Source: Paracrocinitomix sp040880585
Lineage (GTDB): Bacteria; Bacteroidota; Bacteroidia; Flavobacteriales_D; Crocinitomicaceae
Direction: 5' to 3'
DNA: 64,000 nucleotides
Assembly: GCA_040880585.1 (NCBI GenBank)
Contig: JBBDID010000059.1
Coordinates: 1 to 64,000, forward strand
The notes beneath the pieces are model-generated. The model ran no database searches. It was not told the origin of the DNA and saw only the letters and a list, made by a program, of their open reading frames with translations. The number at the start of each line of letters is the position of its first letter. Within the stretch, counting starts at the first letter, position 1. Positions 52,825-60,407 of this stretch are shown here, in pieces. The position numbers and the translations under genes were made by a program.

Positions 52825-53619
52825 CTATGTTATGCTGCGTTTTCCACCAAACATGATTTTTATGTCTGTGAACAAGAATGTTGCTGGTACAACCATTGCT
52901 GCAATACCAATTATCCAATTGCCTCCATCATATATTATATAGGCGCCAAGAAACAGGATTCCAAGAGCCAATGGGTAAATGAATATTCGTACAATTACTG
53001 CCCAAAATGTCCATTTTGTCATAAATCCTTCTTCTTCCGTTAGTTCCTTTTCTGGGATATTATCGCGAACTTCTTGAAGATTCTTCAAGAATGTGTCACG
53101 ATCTTTCTTACACCAACCAAAAGTTGTCAACCCTGGGTAATAATTGTCTGGATCGGGAATTGAATTTAAATAGAGTTTCTCATTTCTGAAGAAGATTGTA
53201 ATCATTTCTCCCCAACTGCCTGTAAAATCACCTTTTCTGTGTGCCCGAACGCTGAATTTCTTTTTGTTTTCAATTTCCCAGTTGAGTTCATTTGATGTTC
53301 TCTTCAAAGCTTCATTAAATTCTTCAGATGTAATGGAGATGTTGACAATTTTAAATCTAAGACGATACCATTGAATGAACCAGACAAGAAGTCCAATTGG
53401 AATCCAAATCCAAGTTCCTGAAATCAATTCTTCCGGCGATCTCACTCCGTCATAGGTATCAAAAACATAGATTTTCAACAAGCTATAAGCAGTGAAAATT
53501 GGAGGAATAAAAATTAATAAAACAGGCCAATAGTAAGAACAGAATCTCCAAAAAGACAATTTAAGCCTTTTGGTCCTCACCATTCGTTTAATTAATTCTT
53601 CTTTCACGGCTTTTTGCAA
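52825..53619 (-). CDS. Hypothetical membrane protein
   Basis: 264 aa with four hydrophobic segments: about residues 27-50, 70-86, 213-232 and 234-250. A cytosolic domain of about 110 residues lies between the pairs (VNISITSEEFNEALKRTSNELNWEI, FTGSWGEMITIFF). The frame opens with TTG 53619; GTG 53607 and ATG 53583 are equally possible starts. The stop codon lies inside GCATAACATAG at the junction with the next spacer. Repeat A1 is immediately upstream. No family recognised. Confidence 0.6.
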   Translation of the reverse strand: MQKAVKEELIKRMVRTKRLKLSFWRFCSYYWPVLLIFIPPIFTAYSLLKIYVFDTYDGVRSPEELISGTWIWIPIGLLVWFIQWYRLRFKIVNISITSEEFNEALKRTSNELNWEIENKKKFSVRAHRKGDFTGSWGEMITIFFRNEKLYLNSIPDPDNYYPGLTTFGWCKKDRDTFLKNLQEVRDNIPEKELTEEEGFMTKWTFWAVIVRIFIYPLALGILFLGAYIIYDGGNWIIGIAAMVVPATFLFTDIKIMFGGKRSIT

Positions 53620-53626
53620 TGCACCC

Positions 53627-53888
53627 TAACGTAAAGCTAAACATAGCTTAAGCGACGTTTTAGCTTTTTGATAAAGGTATAAATTTTTCATTATATCTGA
53701 AGAAAAAAGATAATTGATGTTTAGCGAATGTTCTGTGTAGTTTTCAAACTTCCGGTAAGAAGTGGTTCCCGGAAATGGTTTCACGCTATGGTTTTTCCGG
53801 GAATGAAAACTTTAGTTATGGTGTTGGTCAAATTAAACTAGGTCAGTGGGAGCGCCCTGCGCCCAATGATTTTGGGTTCTAATTGTTA
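53627..53888. repeat. 262-bp cassette spacer repeat, copy A1
   Basis: Begins TAACGTAAAGCTAAAC and ends in the shared module closing with TTCTAATTGTTA. The left part forms a hairpin (AAAGCTAAAC with GTTTTAGCTTT). A TTCCCGGAAA/TTTCCGGGAA-like pair lies in the middle, and CCCAA/TTGGG pair in the end module. It differs from copy A3 at only about five positions. It stands between two unrelated gene units. Confidence 0.95.
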
Positions 53889-53899
53889 ACAGTAGTTTT

Positions 53900-54058
53900 C
53901 TACTTCCCTGATTGAAGTTTGGGAAGTCCAGTTGTGCGCAACATGTCATTAGCCTTTTCCACTTTTTTAGGGAAAAGCACTTTGTTGCTGTATTTGTTAA
54001 GAGATTTGTCAACCTTAACAATGGGTACTTTTTTCTTATTGATATCTTTAATTTTCAT
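53900..54058 (-). CDS. Small basic protein paired with the DUF6934 gene
   Basis: 52 aa from ATG 54058 to TAG at 53900 (begins MKIKDINKKKVPIVKVD; also NKVLFPKKVEKAND). Lysine-rich, no membrane segment. It follows the DUF6934 reading frame with 10 bp between, and such a small partner behind DUF6934 is an arrangement I recognise from Bacteroidota, consistent with a toxin-antitoxin-like pair. That role is inference. It is intact although its neighbour is truncated. Confidence 0.6.
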   Translation of the reverse strand: MKIKDINKKKVPIVKVDKSLNKYSNKVLFPKKVEKANDMLRTTGLPKLQSGK

Positions 54059-54068
54059 TACTACAAAG

Positions 54069-54311
54069 TTACGATTTTTTTCGCCTTACTAAAAATCCAA
54101 AATAGTCTTTCCCTTTTTTAAAAGGTTCCCATTTGCTTTTGGTTTCACCGAATACGTCAAAGTCCTCTTTAACTTCTTTTATGTATTTAGTGACACCCAT
54201 TCGATAAAGACGAGTCCTCGTAGGTGTGCTTCCAGTTGCATATATCCACGCTTGAGGGTTTTTATCAGTAAAAGCATAAATAGTAGCAACTACTGTTGCC
54301 AAAACTTTCAA
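54069..54311 (-). pseudogene. DUF6934 family protein, N-terminally truncated
   Basis: The remaining 80 codons match the C-terminal half of DUF6934 proteins (VLATVVATIYAFTDKNP, YATGSTPTRTRLYRMG, FLVRRKKS). Full-length members are about 145-150 aa, with an N-terminal beta-rich half that is absent. Only a TTG starts this frame, and an in-frame TAA stands five codons upstream of it. The sequence upstream (54312-54548) is unrelated. The truncation probably reflects loss of the front of the unit, including its usual upstream spacer repeat. Confidence 0.7.
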
Positions 54312-54556
54312 ATCAAATCGGGATTACTGCTAAAAAAACAGCAAGATTCAGATGAGCATGAGAACATCCTCTACAAAAGCCGGAAAATATCATTTAAAAG
54401 ATGACATAATCAAATATTACTCCCTTGAATTTCTGTGGCGCAACCCCGCTTTACCTCAAACCAAATTATTGAAATCACACAGCAGGGTATATAGTCGTCA
54501 CAACTCCTACAGATACTACTAAAGCGGCTTAGTGCAACATTTAGAAAAAATCAGTG

Positions 54557-54596
54557 GGAGCGCCCTGCGCCCAATGATTTTGGGTTCTAATTGTTA
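54557..54596. repeat. Solo end module of the cassette spacers
   Basis: The 40-bp end module (GGGAGCGCCCTGCGCCCAAT to TAATTGTTA) without the rest of repeat A or B. Next to it is about 240 bp of unassigned sequence, then the truncated DUF6934 gene, so a deletion or replacement has occurred here. The stop codon of the next gene (TAG) lies inside the module. Confidence 0.9.
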
Positions 54597-54988
54597 TGGC
54601 TTAGTTTTCTAATCGCCCTTATTACAAAATAAATAGATACCAATGTCGGCCATACTAGCAAAAACCATTCTCCAGGTTCCTCAATCGTGAAGATCCATTT
54701 CCATGCTCGAGTTCCGCCTTCAAATGAATTAAATAATATGAAAGATAAAATTCCACAAGACAATAGTGTCAGAATTAATTTTGGTTTGGTTTCTAATCGC
54801 CCGACCATTGCAAAAATAATTCCTATGTAACCAGCAATTCCAAGAAGTAGATAAAGGACTGCGATAATTTTTCGAAACTCAAATTCAAATTCGGGTATTA
54901 GCGTCACGAATACACCTGTTGAAAAAAACACAAGAATGGATGCAGGTACAAATGCTAATACTGATAAGAACAGGTCTAACGATTTCAT
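54587..54988 (-). CDS. Hypothetical four-helix membrane protein
   Basis: 133 aa with four predicted transmembrane segments (about residues 6-30, 40-62, 70-88 and 106-124). There are no conserved catalytic residues. Its last codons and TAG stop (SHNN*) are encoded by the spacer end module, so the C-terminus was probably fixed when the unit joined the array. Bounded by the solo end module and copy A2. No family recognised. Confidence 0.6.
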   Translation of the reverse strand: MKSLDLFLSVLAFVPASILVFFSTGVFVTLIPEFEFEFRKIIAVLYLLLGIAGYIGIIFAMVGRLETKPKLILTLLSCGILSFILFNSFEGGTRAWKWIFTIEEPGEWFLLVWPTLVSIYFVIRAIRKLSHNN

Positions 54989-55008
54989 GACACTATTGTA
55001 ATTAACCC

Positions 55009-55270
55009 TAACGTAAAGCTAAACATAGCGTAAGCGACGTTTTAGCTTTTTGATGAAGGTATAAATTTTTCATTATATCTGAAGAAAAAAGATAATTGAT
55101 GTTTAGCGAATGTTCTGTGTAGTTTTCAAACTTCCGGTAAGAAGTGGTTCCCGGAAATGGTTTCACGCTATGGTTTTTCCGGGAATGAAAACTTTAGTTG
55201 TGGTGTTGGTTAAATTAAATCAGGCCATTGGGAGCGCCCTGCGCCCAATGATTTTGGGTTCTAATTGTTA
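55009..55270. repeat. 262-bp cassette spacer repeat, copy A2
   Basis: Same length and limits (TAAC to GTTA) as A1 and A3, with about four differences from A3. Directly preceded on the plus strand by ACCC, giving CCCTAAC / GTTAGGG at the junction, close to the GTTRRRY core of attC sites. The stop codon of the next gene (TAA) is the final TTA. Confidence 0.95.
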
Positions 55271-55822
55271 TGCACCGTTTTCACGTAGCAGGTTCAACCA
55301 AATCTGTGGCATGTAGGTATCTTTAACATTACCTTTCAGAATATTGGCAGATACCGAAGGATTCAAATCATATAATATCCTCAGACCTTCATTCTGCGCC
55401 AGTGCAACTGACTCAGAAACATATTCTGTTATTCTGGCTTCAGACCAGTCTTCCAAATCAATCATCAAGAAATCTTCAAGTAAGTTCCGTTTACCATTAG
55501 AATAATCTAAAGCAAGGACAGCACGTTTTTCTAGTCCTTTTTGAGCACACTCCTTCAGATTTTCCTGTGAGAAAACCAGCATTAGTTCTTCCCAATTCAA
55601 CGGCCACTTACTTGGATATTCTTCCGCCCACTTTGGGAAAAATGTATGAGTATACCCATACATGAATCCATGAAAGTTTGTCTTCTGTGTTTGTTTTGAG
55701 AATTGGAGTAAAGTAGTTCCACTTAATGCTATATACGTATTGCCAATTCTGATGAAGCCGCTTTTCAACAGTTGCTCTTGAGCTATACTATGCCATATTT
55801 CGTTAAATTCTTGAGCCTTCAT
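55268..55822 (-). CDS. Hypothetical protein
   Basis: 184 aa, soluble, no signal peptide. It is mixed alpha-beta in character, with FSKQTQKTNFHGFMYGYTHT, EDWSEARITEYVSESVALAQ and a C-terminal helix IWLNLLRENGA. No motif recognised. It ends in GCATAAC at copy A2 and starts 9 bp after the attC-like hairpin at 55832-55900, so it is a one-gene unit with minimal flanks. Confidence 0.6.
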   Translation of the reverse strand: MKAQEFNEIWHSIAQEQLLKSGFIRIGNTYIALSGTTLLQFSKQTQKTNFHGFMYGYTHTFFPKWAEEYPSKWPLNWEELMLVFSQENLKECAQKGLEKRAVLALDYSNGKRNLLEDFLMIDLEDWSEARITEYVSESVALAQNEGLRILYDLNPSVSANILKGNVKDTYMPQIWLNLLRENGA

Positions 55823-55831
55823 GCTAATGGT

Positions 55832-55900
55832 GCATAACGGTTAGGCTAAAAAGCGTTGCTGTCCCGAAGGGCGGCTATGATTTTTTAGCCAGTGTTATAG
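55832..55900 (-). repeat. Best attC-like recombination site
   Basis: Outer arms TAAC (55835-55838) and GTTA (55894-55897) are complementary. After a short spacer, GGCTAAAAA (55844-55852) pairs with TTTTTAGCC (55882-55890). The middle contains CCCGAAGGG. This outer arm / spacer / inner arm / loop order is exactly the R''-L''-loop-L'-R' layout of integron attC sites, in about 66 bp. The last nine codons of the nuclease gene upstream are encoded inside it, as is common for cassette genes. Confidence 0.75.
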
Positions 55901-56924
55901 CAAGTTCTTTTTCAATGGTTTCTATTGTCGGTAAATCAGATTTCAGGTCTTTGGGGATTGCATTATTTAATTCATATTCTGCTATTCCAATGGGTTGAGT
56001 CATTCCCCTTAACGCGTACTCCGCAATAATTTTAGATTTTGATTGACATAGCAATAATCCAATTGTTTGATTATCAGATTCGTTTTTCAAACTGTCGTCA
56101 ACCGCGGATAAGTATAAGTTCATTTTCCCTGCAAATTCGGCTTTAAACTCTATTGCTTTTAATTCGATAACGACATAACATTTGAGTTTGATATGATAAA
56201 AGAGTAAATCAATGTAAAAGTCTTGATTGTCAATTTTAACCGGAACTTGCTGTCCTACAAATGAAAATCCAGACCCAAGTTCTAATAAAAATGACGTTAT
56301 ATGTTTAACAAGCTGCGCTTCTAAGTCTTTTTCAAGGATTTTCTCATGTAAGTCTAGAAAGTCAAGTTTATATGGGTCTTTTAGTGTTTCAATCGCAAGT
56401 TCAGAATGAGGTTCGGTTAATGTGTTATTGAAATTAGTGATTGCTTTGCCTTTGCGATTGTAAAAGCCTGATGAAATTTGATTTAATAATATAGAGCGAG
56501 ACCAATTATTTTCTATTGTCTTGTTGCAATAGAATAGGGCTTCCTCAACGGTATCTGATTTTGTTATGATTGCTAGATTATGTCCCCACGGAATTTGTCC
56601 AACAAGCTGTTGGATTTTTTCAAGCTCAATATCTGAAGCAGAATAAAACTCAAACCATTGCTTCATTGAAAACAGATTTGACCTTGAGAATCCTTTTTGG
56701 TTAGGGAATTCGATTTTTAAATCCTTAGATAATTGCTCAACAACAGAAGAACCCCATTTTGATTGAACAATCTTTGATGAAATAGACTTTCCTATATCCC
56801 AATAAAGTGATAAAAGTTCTTTATTTACAGATATAGCGGCTTTCAATTGAGCTGATTGAATTTTTGACTTTAACTCAATGATCCAACCACGATATTCACT
56901 ACTATATTCTTGATCTAAATCCAT
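55875..56924 (-). CDS. PDDEXK nuclease of the YhcG/DUF1016 family
   Basis: 349 aa. The N-terminal DUF1016 domain (about residues 10-165) carries SVNKELLSLYWDIGKSI, LFSMKQWFEFY and IPWGHNLAIITK, all family signatures. The C-terminal PDDEXK nuclease domain (about 185-340) has ELGSGFSFVGQQVPV, FYIDLLFYHIKLKCYVVIELKAIEFK with the catalytic D and ExK, and GLLLCQSKS. Such proteins are widespread accessory genes, linked to DNA repair, recombination or defence. The C-terminus LAITLAKKS overlaps the attC-like site at 55832. Confidence 0.9.
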   Translation of the reverse strand: MDLDQEYSSEYRGWIIELKSKIQSAQLKAAISVNKELLSLYWDIGKSISSKIVQSKWGSSVVEQLSKDLKIEFPNQKGFSRSNLFSMKQWFEFYSASDIELEKIQQLVGQIPWGHNLAIITKSDTVEEALFYCNKTIENNWSRSILLNQISSGFYNRKGKAITNFNNTLTEPHSELAIETLKDPYKLDFLDLHEKILEKDLEAQLVKHITSFLLELGSGFSFVGQQVPVKIDNQDFYIDLLFYHIKLKCYVVIELKAIEFKAEFAGKMNLYLSAVDDSLKNESDNQTIGLLLCQSKSKIIAEYALRGMTQPIGIAEYELNNAIPKDLKSDLPTIETIEKELAITLAKKS

Positions 56925-57271
56925 ATTTCAAATTTACAAAATCAAGTGGCTCGCGTATGACCTACCATCTATTTTATTCTGAGTAACGTAGCACGCATAA
57001 AAGTAGTAGCGCAATCTTTGATTAAATGTACTGAACTTAATGTTATACGAGTTGCTAATTTTGAATTTTCTTCAAAATTTTACAACCGTTAATCCCGACT
57101 TTTTATCGGGGTTAACCCACAAGCCGGACAAACAAATTTTTTAATCCCGAAGCTTCGGGAGTTTTTGATTAAGAAATTTTTTGCCTGGCGGAATTTTTAT
57201 GAAATACTGAAATTGGAAAACCTAAACGAGGCAATTAATTTTAATCCATGTTGCACTGTTTTCCTTTGGAT
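56925..57271. other. Cassette spacer with palindromes, no gene
   Basis: The 347 bp contain an 11-bp stem at 57088-57115 (GTTAATCCCGA with TCGGGGTTAAC, one wobble) and a perfect 16-bp palindrome TCCCGAAGCTTCGGGA at 57145-57160. A TAACGTAGCAC...GTTATACG pair at about 56994-57050 lacks complementary inner arms. It differs from repeats A and B. No reading frame of note. Confidence 0.6.
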
Positions 57272-57764
57272 TTAAATGTATTCGATCACACATTTTTCAA
57301 CCACACGTCTCATATTGTGCTGTTGTTGGGTCGAAAGATTATTGAAAGACGAATGGTAGATTAGCTTGGATTTTTCATCTCTGACAACTTCAACGGCTAA
57401 ATTAATAATGGTTGCAATCCTAGACTTAAATGCATCTGAAGTCGTTTTTTCTTTCTTCACAGTAATTAGATAGTGTGTTTGGTTAATCATTCCTAATGAA
57501 TCTAATTCTATTTGTCTTTGTCCATTTTCTATTGAATTGTTAATCAAATTTATTAGGGAGTCTTGGAGTGAAACTGTGTCAATTTGAGTATCATTCCATA
57601 ATAAATTGTTTTCAGACGTCAAGAATAAATTAGCTTCAAACGACTTTTTAGAATTTATCACGTTTTTTTTCGGGACTTTCAACTTGATTCTGTGGTCCTA
57701 TTTCAACTTCAACTTGACAACTGAAAAGAATAAACATAAAAGTAATCCAGAAATAATTTTTCAT
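57272..57764 (-). pseudogene. Lipoprotein gene split by a frameshift in an A8 tract
   Basis: ATG 57764 opens a frame encoding a lipoprotein signal (KNYFWITFMFILFSCQ) and about 22 further residues, then hits a stop. The main frame (to 57272, about 130 residues, e.g. NSIENGQRQIELDSLGMINQ) has no good start of its own, only TTG 57682. The two frames overlap across eight consecutive A at 57663-57670 (T on the plus strand). One extra A would join them into a lipoprotein of about 160 aa. This is a real frameshift, transcriptional slippage or a sequencing error; the sequence cannot decide. Confidence 0.7.
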
Positions 57765-57808
57765 ACAACCTATTATAGTGCAAGACGGGTGTTATTAGCA
57801 ACAGTTAT

Positions 57809-58171
57809 TTATTTTATAATTCGTATTCTTCGTGTTCTTTTTAATTTTACCATTCTTTCAGGTAAATGAGCTACTATTATTTCATCTCCATTAGGATGAT
57901 AACGCTTCTCAAAAGTCCTTTTTTCTATAATACAATATCCCGTTACACTCAGAGTTTTTTCATAATATTTATTTTTCCATTCTCTCATCCCTGAAATATA
58001 ATAAGTACTATCATTTTCGGTAACAATTACAGCTCCGGCTTTTGCATTATAAGCTATTCCTTGAACAGTTAACTTACCAATCTTAATTATTTCTAATTGA
58101 TTTTGTCCCATTATATTTAACAATGGTAGTATGACAAATATTGCTAGCAAAATTATCCTTAAGTGGTTCAT
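57809..58171 (-). CDS. Hypothetical exported protein
   Basis: 120 aa with a signal peptide (RIILLAIFVILPLLNIMGQ). The mature part is beta-rich (IGKLTVQGIAYNAKAGAVIV, STYYISGMREWKNK, TLSVTGYCIIEKR) and ends with a basic stretch KRTRRIRIIK. The layout suggests a small single-domain envelope protein. No family recognised. The spacer behind it shows no copy of repeat A or B. Confidence 0.6.
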   Translation of the reverse strand: MNHLRIILLAIFVILPLLNIMGQNQLEIIKIGKLTVQGIAYNAKAGAVIVTENDSTYYISGMREWKNKYYEKTLSVTGYCIIEKRTFEKRYHPNGDEIIVAHLPERMVKLKRTRRIRIIK

Positions 58172-58282
58172 AATGATTATCGGTTGTGTCTAATGTTTTT
58201 ACAATGTTTTGAAACTTAAATTTATTAATGTGAAATTGATGAACCAATGCGCTATTACTTTTTATGCGGTGTGATGCACAGT

Positions 58283-58807
58283 TTAACCGAATGCCATAAG
58301 TTCAGGTTTTGGTCCTGATAAATTCAGATAAACATCAAAGTACTCTTTTCTTCCTGTTTGAAATAGTCTTACAAATTGGATTTTCAAGTCCTTTGAGTGA
58401 TAAATTGCACCAGCATAAAATGAACAATTGTCGACCGTATCATATTCGATAGTCCTCCCACAAGTTTTCAAATCTGTAAATAGGAATTCCTGAGAATAGA
58501 CTGATCTGTCTTTGTCAGGAGAATCACGGTTGACGTGGTCTATTGTTTCTTCCATACATTTTACCATCAGATCCTTTTCATCTTGTGTTAATTCCTGATA
58601 TGCGACTTTGAATTCGGTACATGCTGGATAAAGACTTGGAAGTATTCTATTTACTTCTTTCGCTATTACTGAAAAAGTTTCGGTTGTACATTCCAATAAA
58701 TTAATCGGAGTTTTAATTTGCGAATTGTGCGAAATTACTTCCATGTTTTTTTCTGAAGAAGTACATGAAATAAACAAGAATGTAAATATGTAAAGGATTT
58801 TATTCAT
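58283..58807 (-). CDS. Hypothetical lipoprotein
   Basis: 174 aa. The lipobox FTFLFISC puts the lipidated Cys near residue 15. The mature protein has TETFSVIAKEVNRILPSLYPAC, LTQDEKDLMVKCMEETIDHV and DTVDNCSFYAGAIYHSKDLK, with several cysteines, and no known domain. It is bounded by repeat A3 directly upstream (13 bp before the start) and a hairpin-poor spacer behind. Stop TAA sits in GGTTAAACTG. Confidence 0.6.
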   Translation of the reverse strand: MNKILYIFTFLFISCTSSEKNMEVISHNSQIKTPINLLECTTETFSVIAKEVNRILPSLYPACTEFKVAYQELTQDEKDLMVKCMEETIDHVNRDSPDKDRSVYSQEFLFTDLKTCGRTIEYDTVDNCSFYAGAIYHSKDLKIQFVRLFQTGRKEYFDVYLNLSGPKPELMAFG

Positions 58808-58819
58808 GTAATTGTGCTA

Positions 58820-59081
58820 TAACGTAAAGCTAAACATAGCTTAAGCGACGTTTTAGCTTTTTGATGAAGGTATAAATTTTTCATTATATCTGAAGAAAAA
58901 AGATAATTGATGTTTAGCGAATGTTCTGTGTAGTTTTCAAACTTCCGGTAAGAAGTGGTTCCCGGAAATGGTTTCACGCTATGGTTTTTCCGGGAATGAA
59001 AACTTTAGTTATGGTGTTGGTCAAATTAAACCAGGCCATTGGGAGCGCCCTGCGCCCAATGATTTTGGGTTCTAATTGTTA
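58820..59081. repeat. 262-bp cassette spacer repeat, copy A3
   Basis: Third copy, same limits and length. The junction to the lipoprotein unit is GCTATAAC / GTTATAGC, a short perfect inverted pair like that at 55832. It separates the lipoprotein from the TIR-domain gene. Confidence 0.95.
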
Positions 59082-59093
59082 TATGTTTTTTTT

Positions 59094-60392
59094 TTAAAAT
59101 GGGAAGTCATCTATTTCATCTGTGTCTGTGTCTGTGGAATGATCGTGAAAATTGTTTTTCACAACTTTGTCAATTTTTGATAGCGCTGGTTCCGGTAAAT
59201 CTAAAATATGGCTTGAAATTTCTTCCTTTAATTTGACTTCCTTGGGATTTCCGTGGCTTGTTACTTCAGATACTTCAGTGAAACCTCTCACTTCAAACCT
59301 TCTAAGAACTCCATCATAGTTTTTAGAAAGAATTGACTTGACATCATTAATTTCTTCCCATTCTCGGATGGTTAAGATTTCATCTTCTAGTTGCCAGCCT
59401 GTTAGTAATTTTATTCGACTAGTATCAATCATGTAATGTAAAAGAAGAATTTCGTCCACCTTTAACTTATCTGCTTCTATCAGCCCGAGAAATTTTGAAT
59501 ACAAATCGCCTTTGATTAATGGTTTTGCGCTTTCCTTATTTTTTTTATTTGATACTTTGGCCTTACTCTTAGAAGATTCATTTATTGCTTCATTCTTAGG
59601 CTTTTTTGATATATGAGATTCGATTCCACTAACACCCTTCAGAAATTTTTTAACAGCCTGAAATACCAAAGGGCGGTTATTAGAGATGTCAAAATTTTTT
59701 GAAAGTGAGTTGATAAAGGAATGAATCCTATCTTCATCATTAATATAAAATCCTATTTCTCTTGGGTCTAAAGCACCATTCCGATATTCCTTACTTGACA
59801 AATCAAACTCTGGGGTAAACAAGGCCGCGTGTTCATTTTCTACTACCCAAGCGGCTCCCATTTCATTTAGGCAAGCTACACTTTGGTAATAATTTTCAGA
59901 GAGCAAGTAAATAACAAATGGTTTTTCCGAAATTTGAGATTTTAACCAGTTAAAAATATTCTGAGACACAGGAATGCCATAAGCTACATTGCTTGTGAAA
60001 ATAATTTCACTTTCTTTAAGCCCAAGGCTTCTAAGAAGTTCTACTAAAAGTTCACCGTACTGAGCATCTTGTGAGGAATGTGTAATGAATACTTTCATTT
60101 GACTTGGTTTTGCTTTGCTAGGAGTAGAAGGTAATGTTTCATCAGACATATCTTCAATAAAGACATTTAATAAACCGGCAACTCTTTGTCTTTTGTTTAA
60201 AGAGTCATGTGCACCATAATTACCATGGTTATCATTCCAACTATCAATTAATAATTTATAATTTGATTCTGCCTCATCTTCTTTGACATAATACTTTTTA
60301 AACAAGGATCTAACCTTAAATAAATTAACGTCTACTTGGCCTCCATTTAAGATTTGTCTTTTTTGTTCAAGTAATTGTTCTTTTATTGTCAT
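59094..60392 (-). CDS. TIR-domain protein, probable NAD+-cleaving effector
   Basis: 432 aa. Residues about 103-235 are a TIR domain: MKVFITHSSQDAQYGELLVE opens it, SEIIFTSNVAYGIPVSQNIF follows, and the putative catalytic glutamate is in CLNEMGAAWVVE, as in NADase-type bacterial TIRs. The N-terminal 100 residues (helical) and C-terminal 190 residues (KSKAKVSNKKNKESAKPLIK linker, then a winged-helix-like EWEEINDVKSILSKNYDGVL region) are not assigned; one of them probably senses the trigger. Single-gene TIR proteins often act in phage defence. First unit at the right end of the array, preceded by repeat B2. Confidence 0.82.
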   Translation of the reverse strand: MTIKEQLLEQKRQILNGGQVDVNLFKVRSLFKKYYVKEDEAESNYKLLIDSWNDNHGNYGAHDSLNKRQRVAGLLNVFIEDMSDETLPSTPSKAKPSQMKVFITHSSQDAQYGELLVELLRSLGLKESEIIFTSNVAYGIPVSQNIFNWLKSQISEKPFVIYLLSENYYQSVACLNEMGAAWVVENEHAALFTPEFDLSSKEYRNGALDPREIGFYINDEDRIHSFINSLSKNFDISNNRPLVFQAVKKFLKGVSGIESHISKKPKNEAINESSKSKAKVSNKKNKESAKPLIKGDLYSKFLGLIEADKLKVDEILLLHYMIDTSRIKLLTGWQLEDEILTIREWEEINDVKSILSKNYDGVLRRFEVRGFTEVSEVTSHGNPKEVKLKEEISSHILDLPEPALSKIDKVVKNNFHDHSTDTDTDEIDDFPF

Positions 60393-60407
60393 CTAATGAA
60401 TTGCATA

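Noticed and set aside
52592..52918. 108-codon minus-strand frame over the GC-rich spacer
   Set aside because: Composition driven by the GC-rich palindrome; it overlaps the next gene and lacks domain signals.
53833..54021. 62-codon minus-strand frame over the small DUF6934 partner gene
   Set aside because: It overlaps the better-supported 52-codon gene in another frame and reads into repeat A1.
54352..54522. 56-codon plus-strand frame in the cassette region
   Set aside because: Opposite orientation to all neighbours, no recognisable domain, next to a truncated gene; probably chance.
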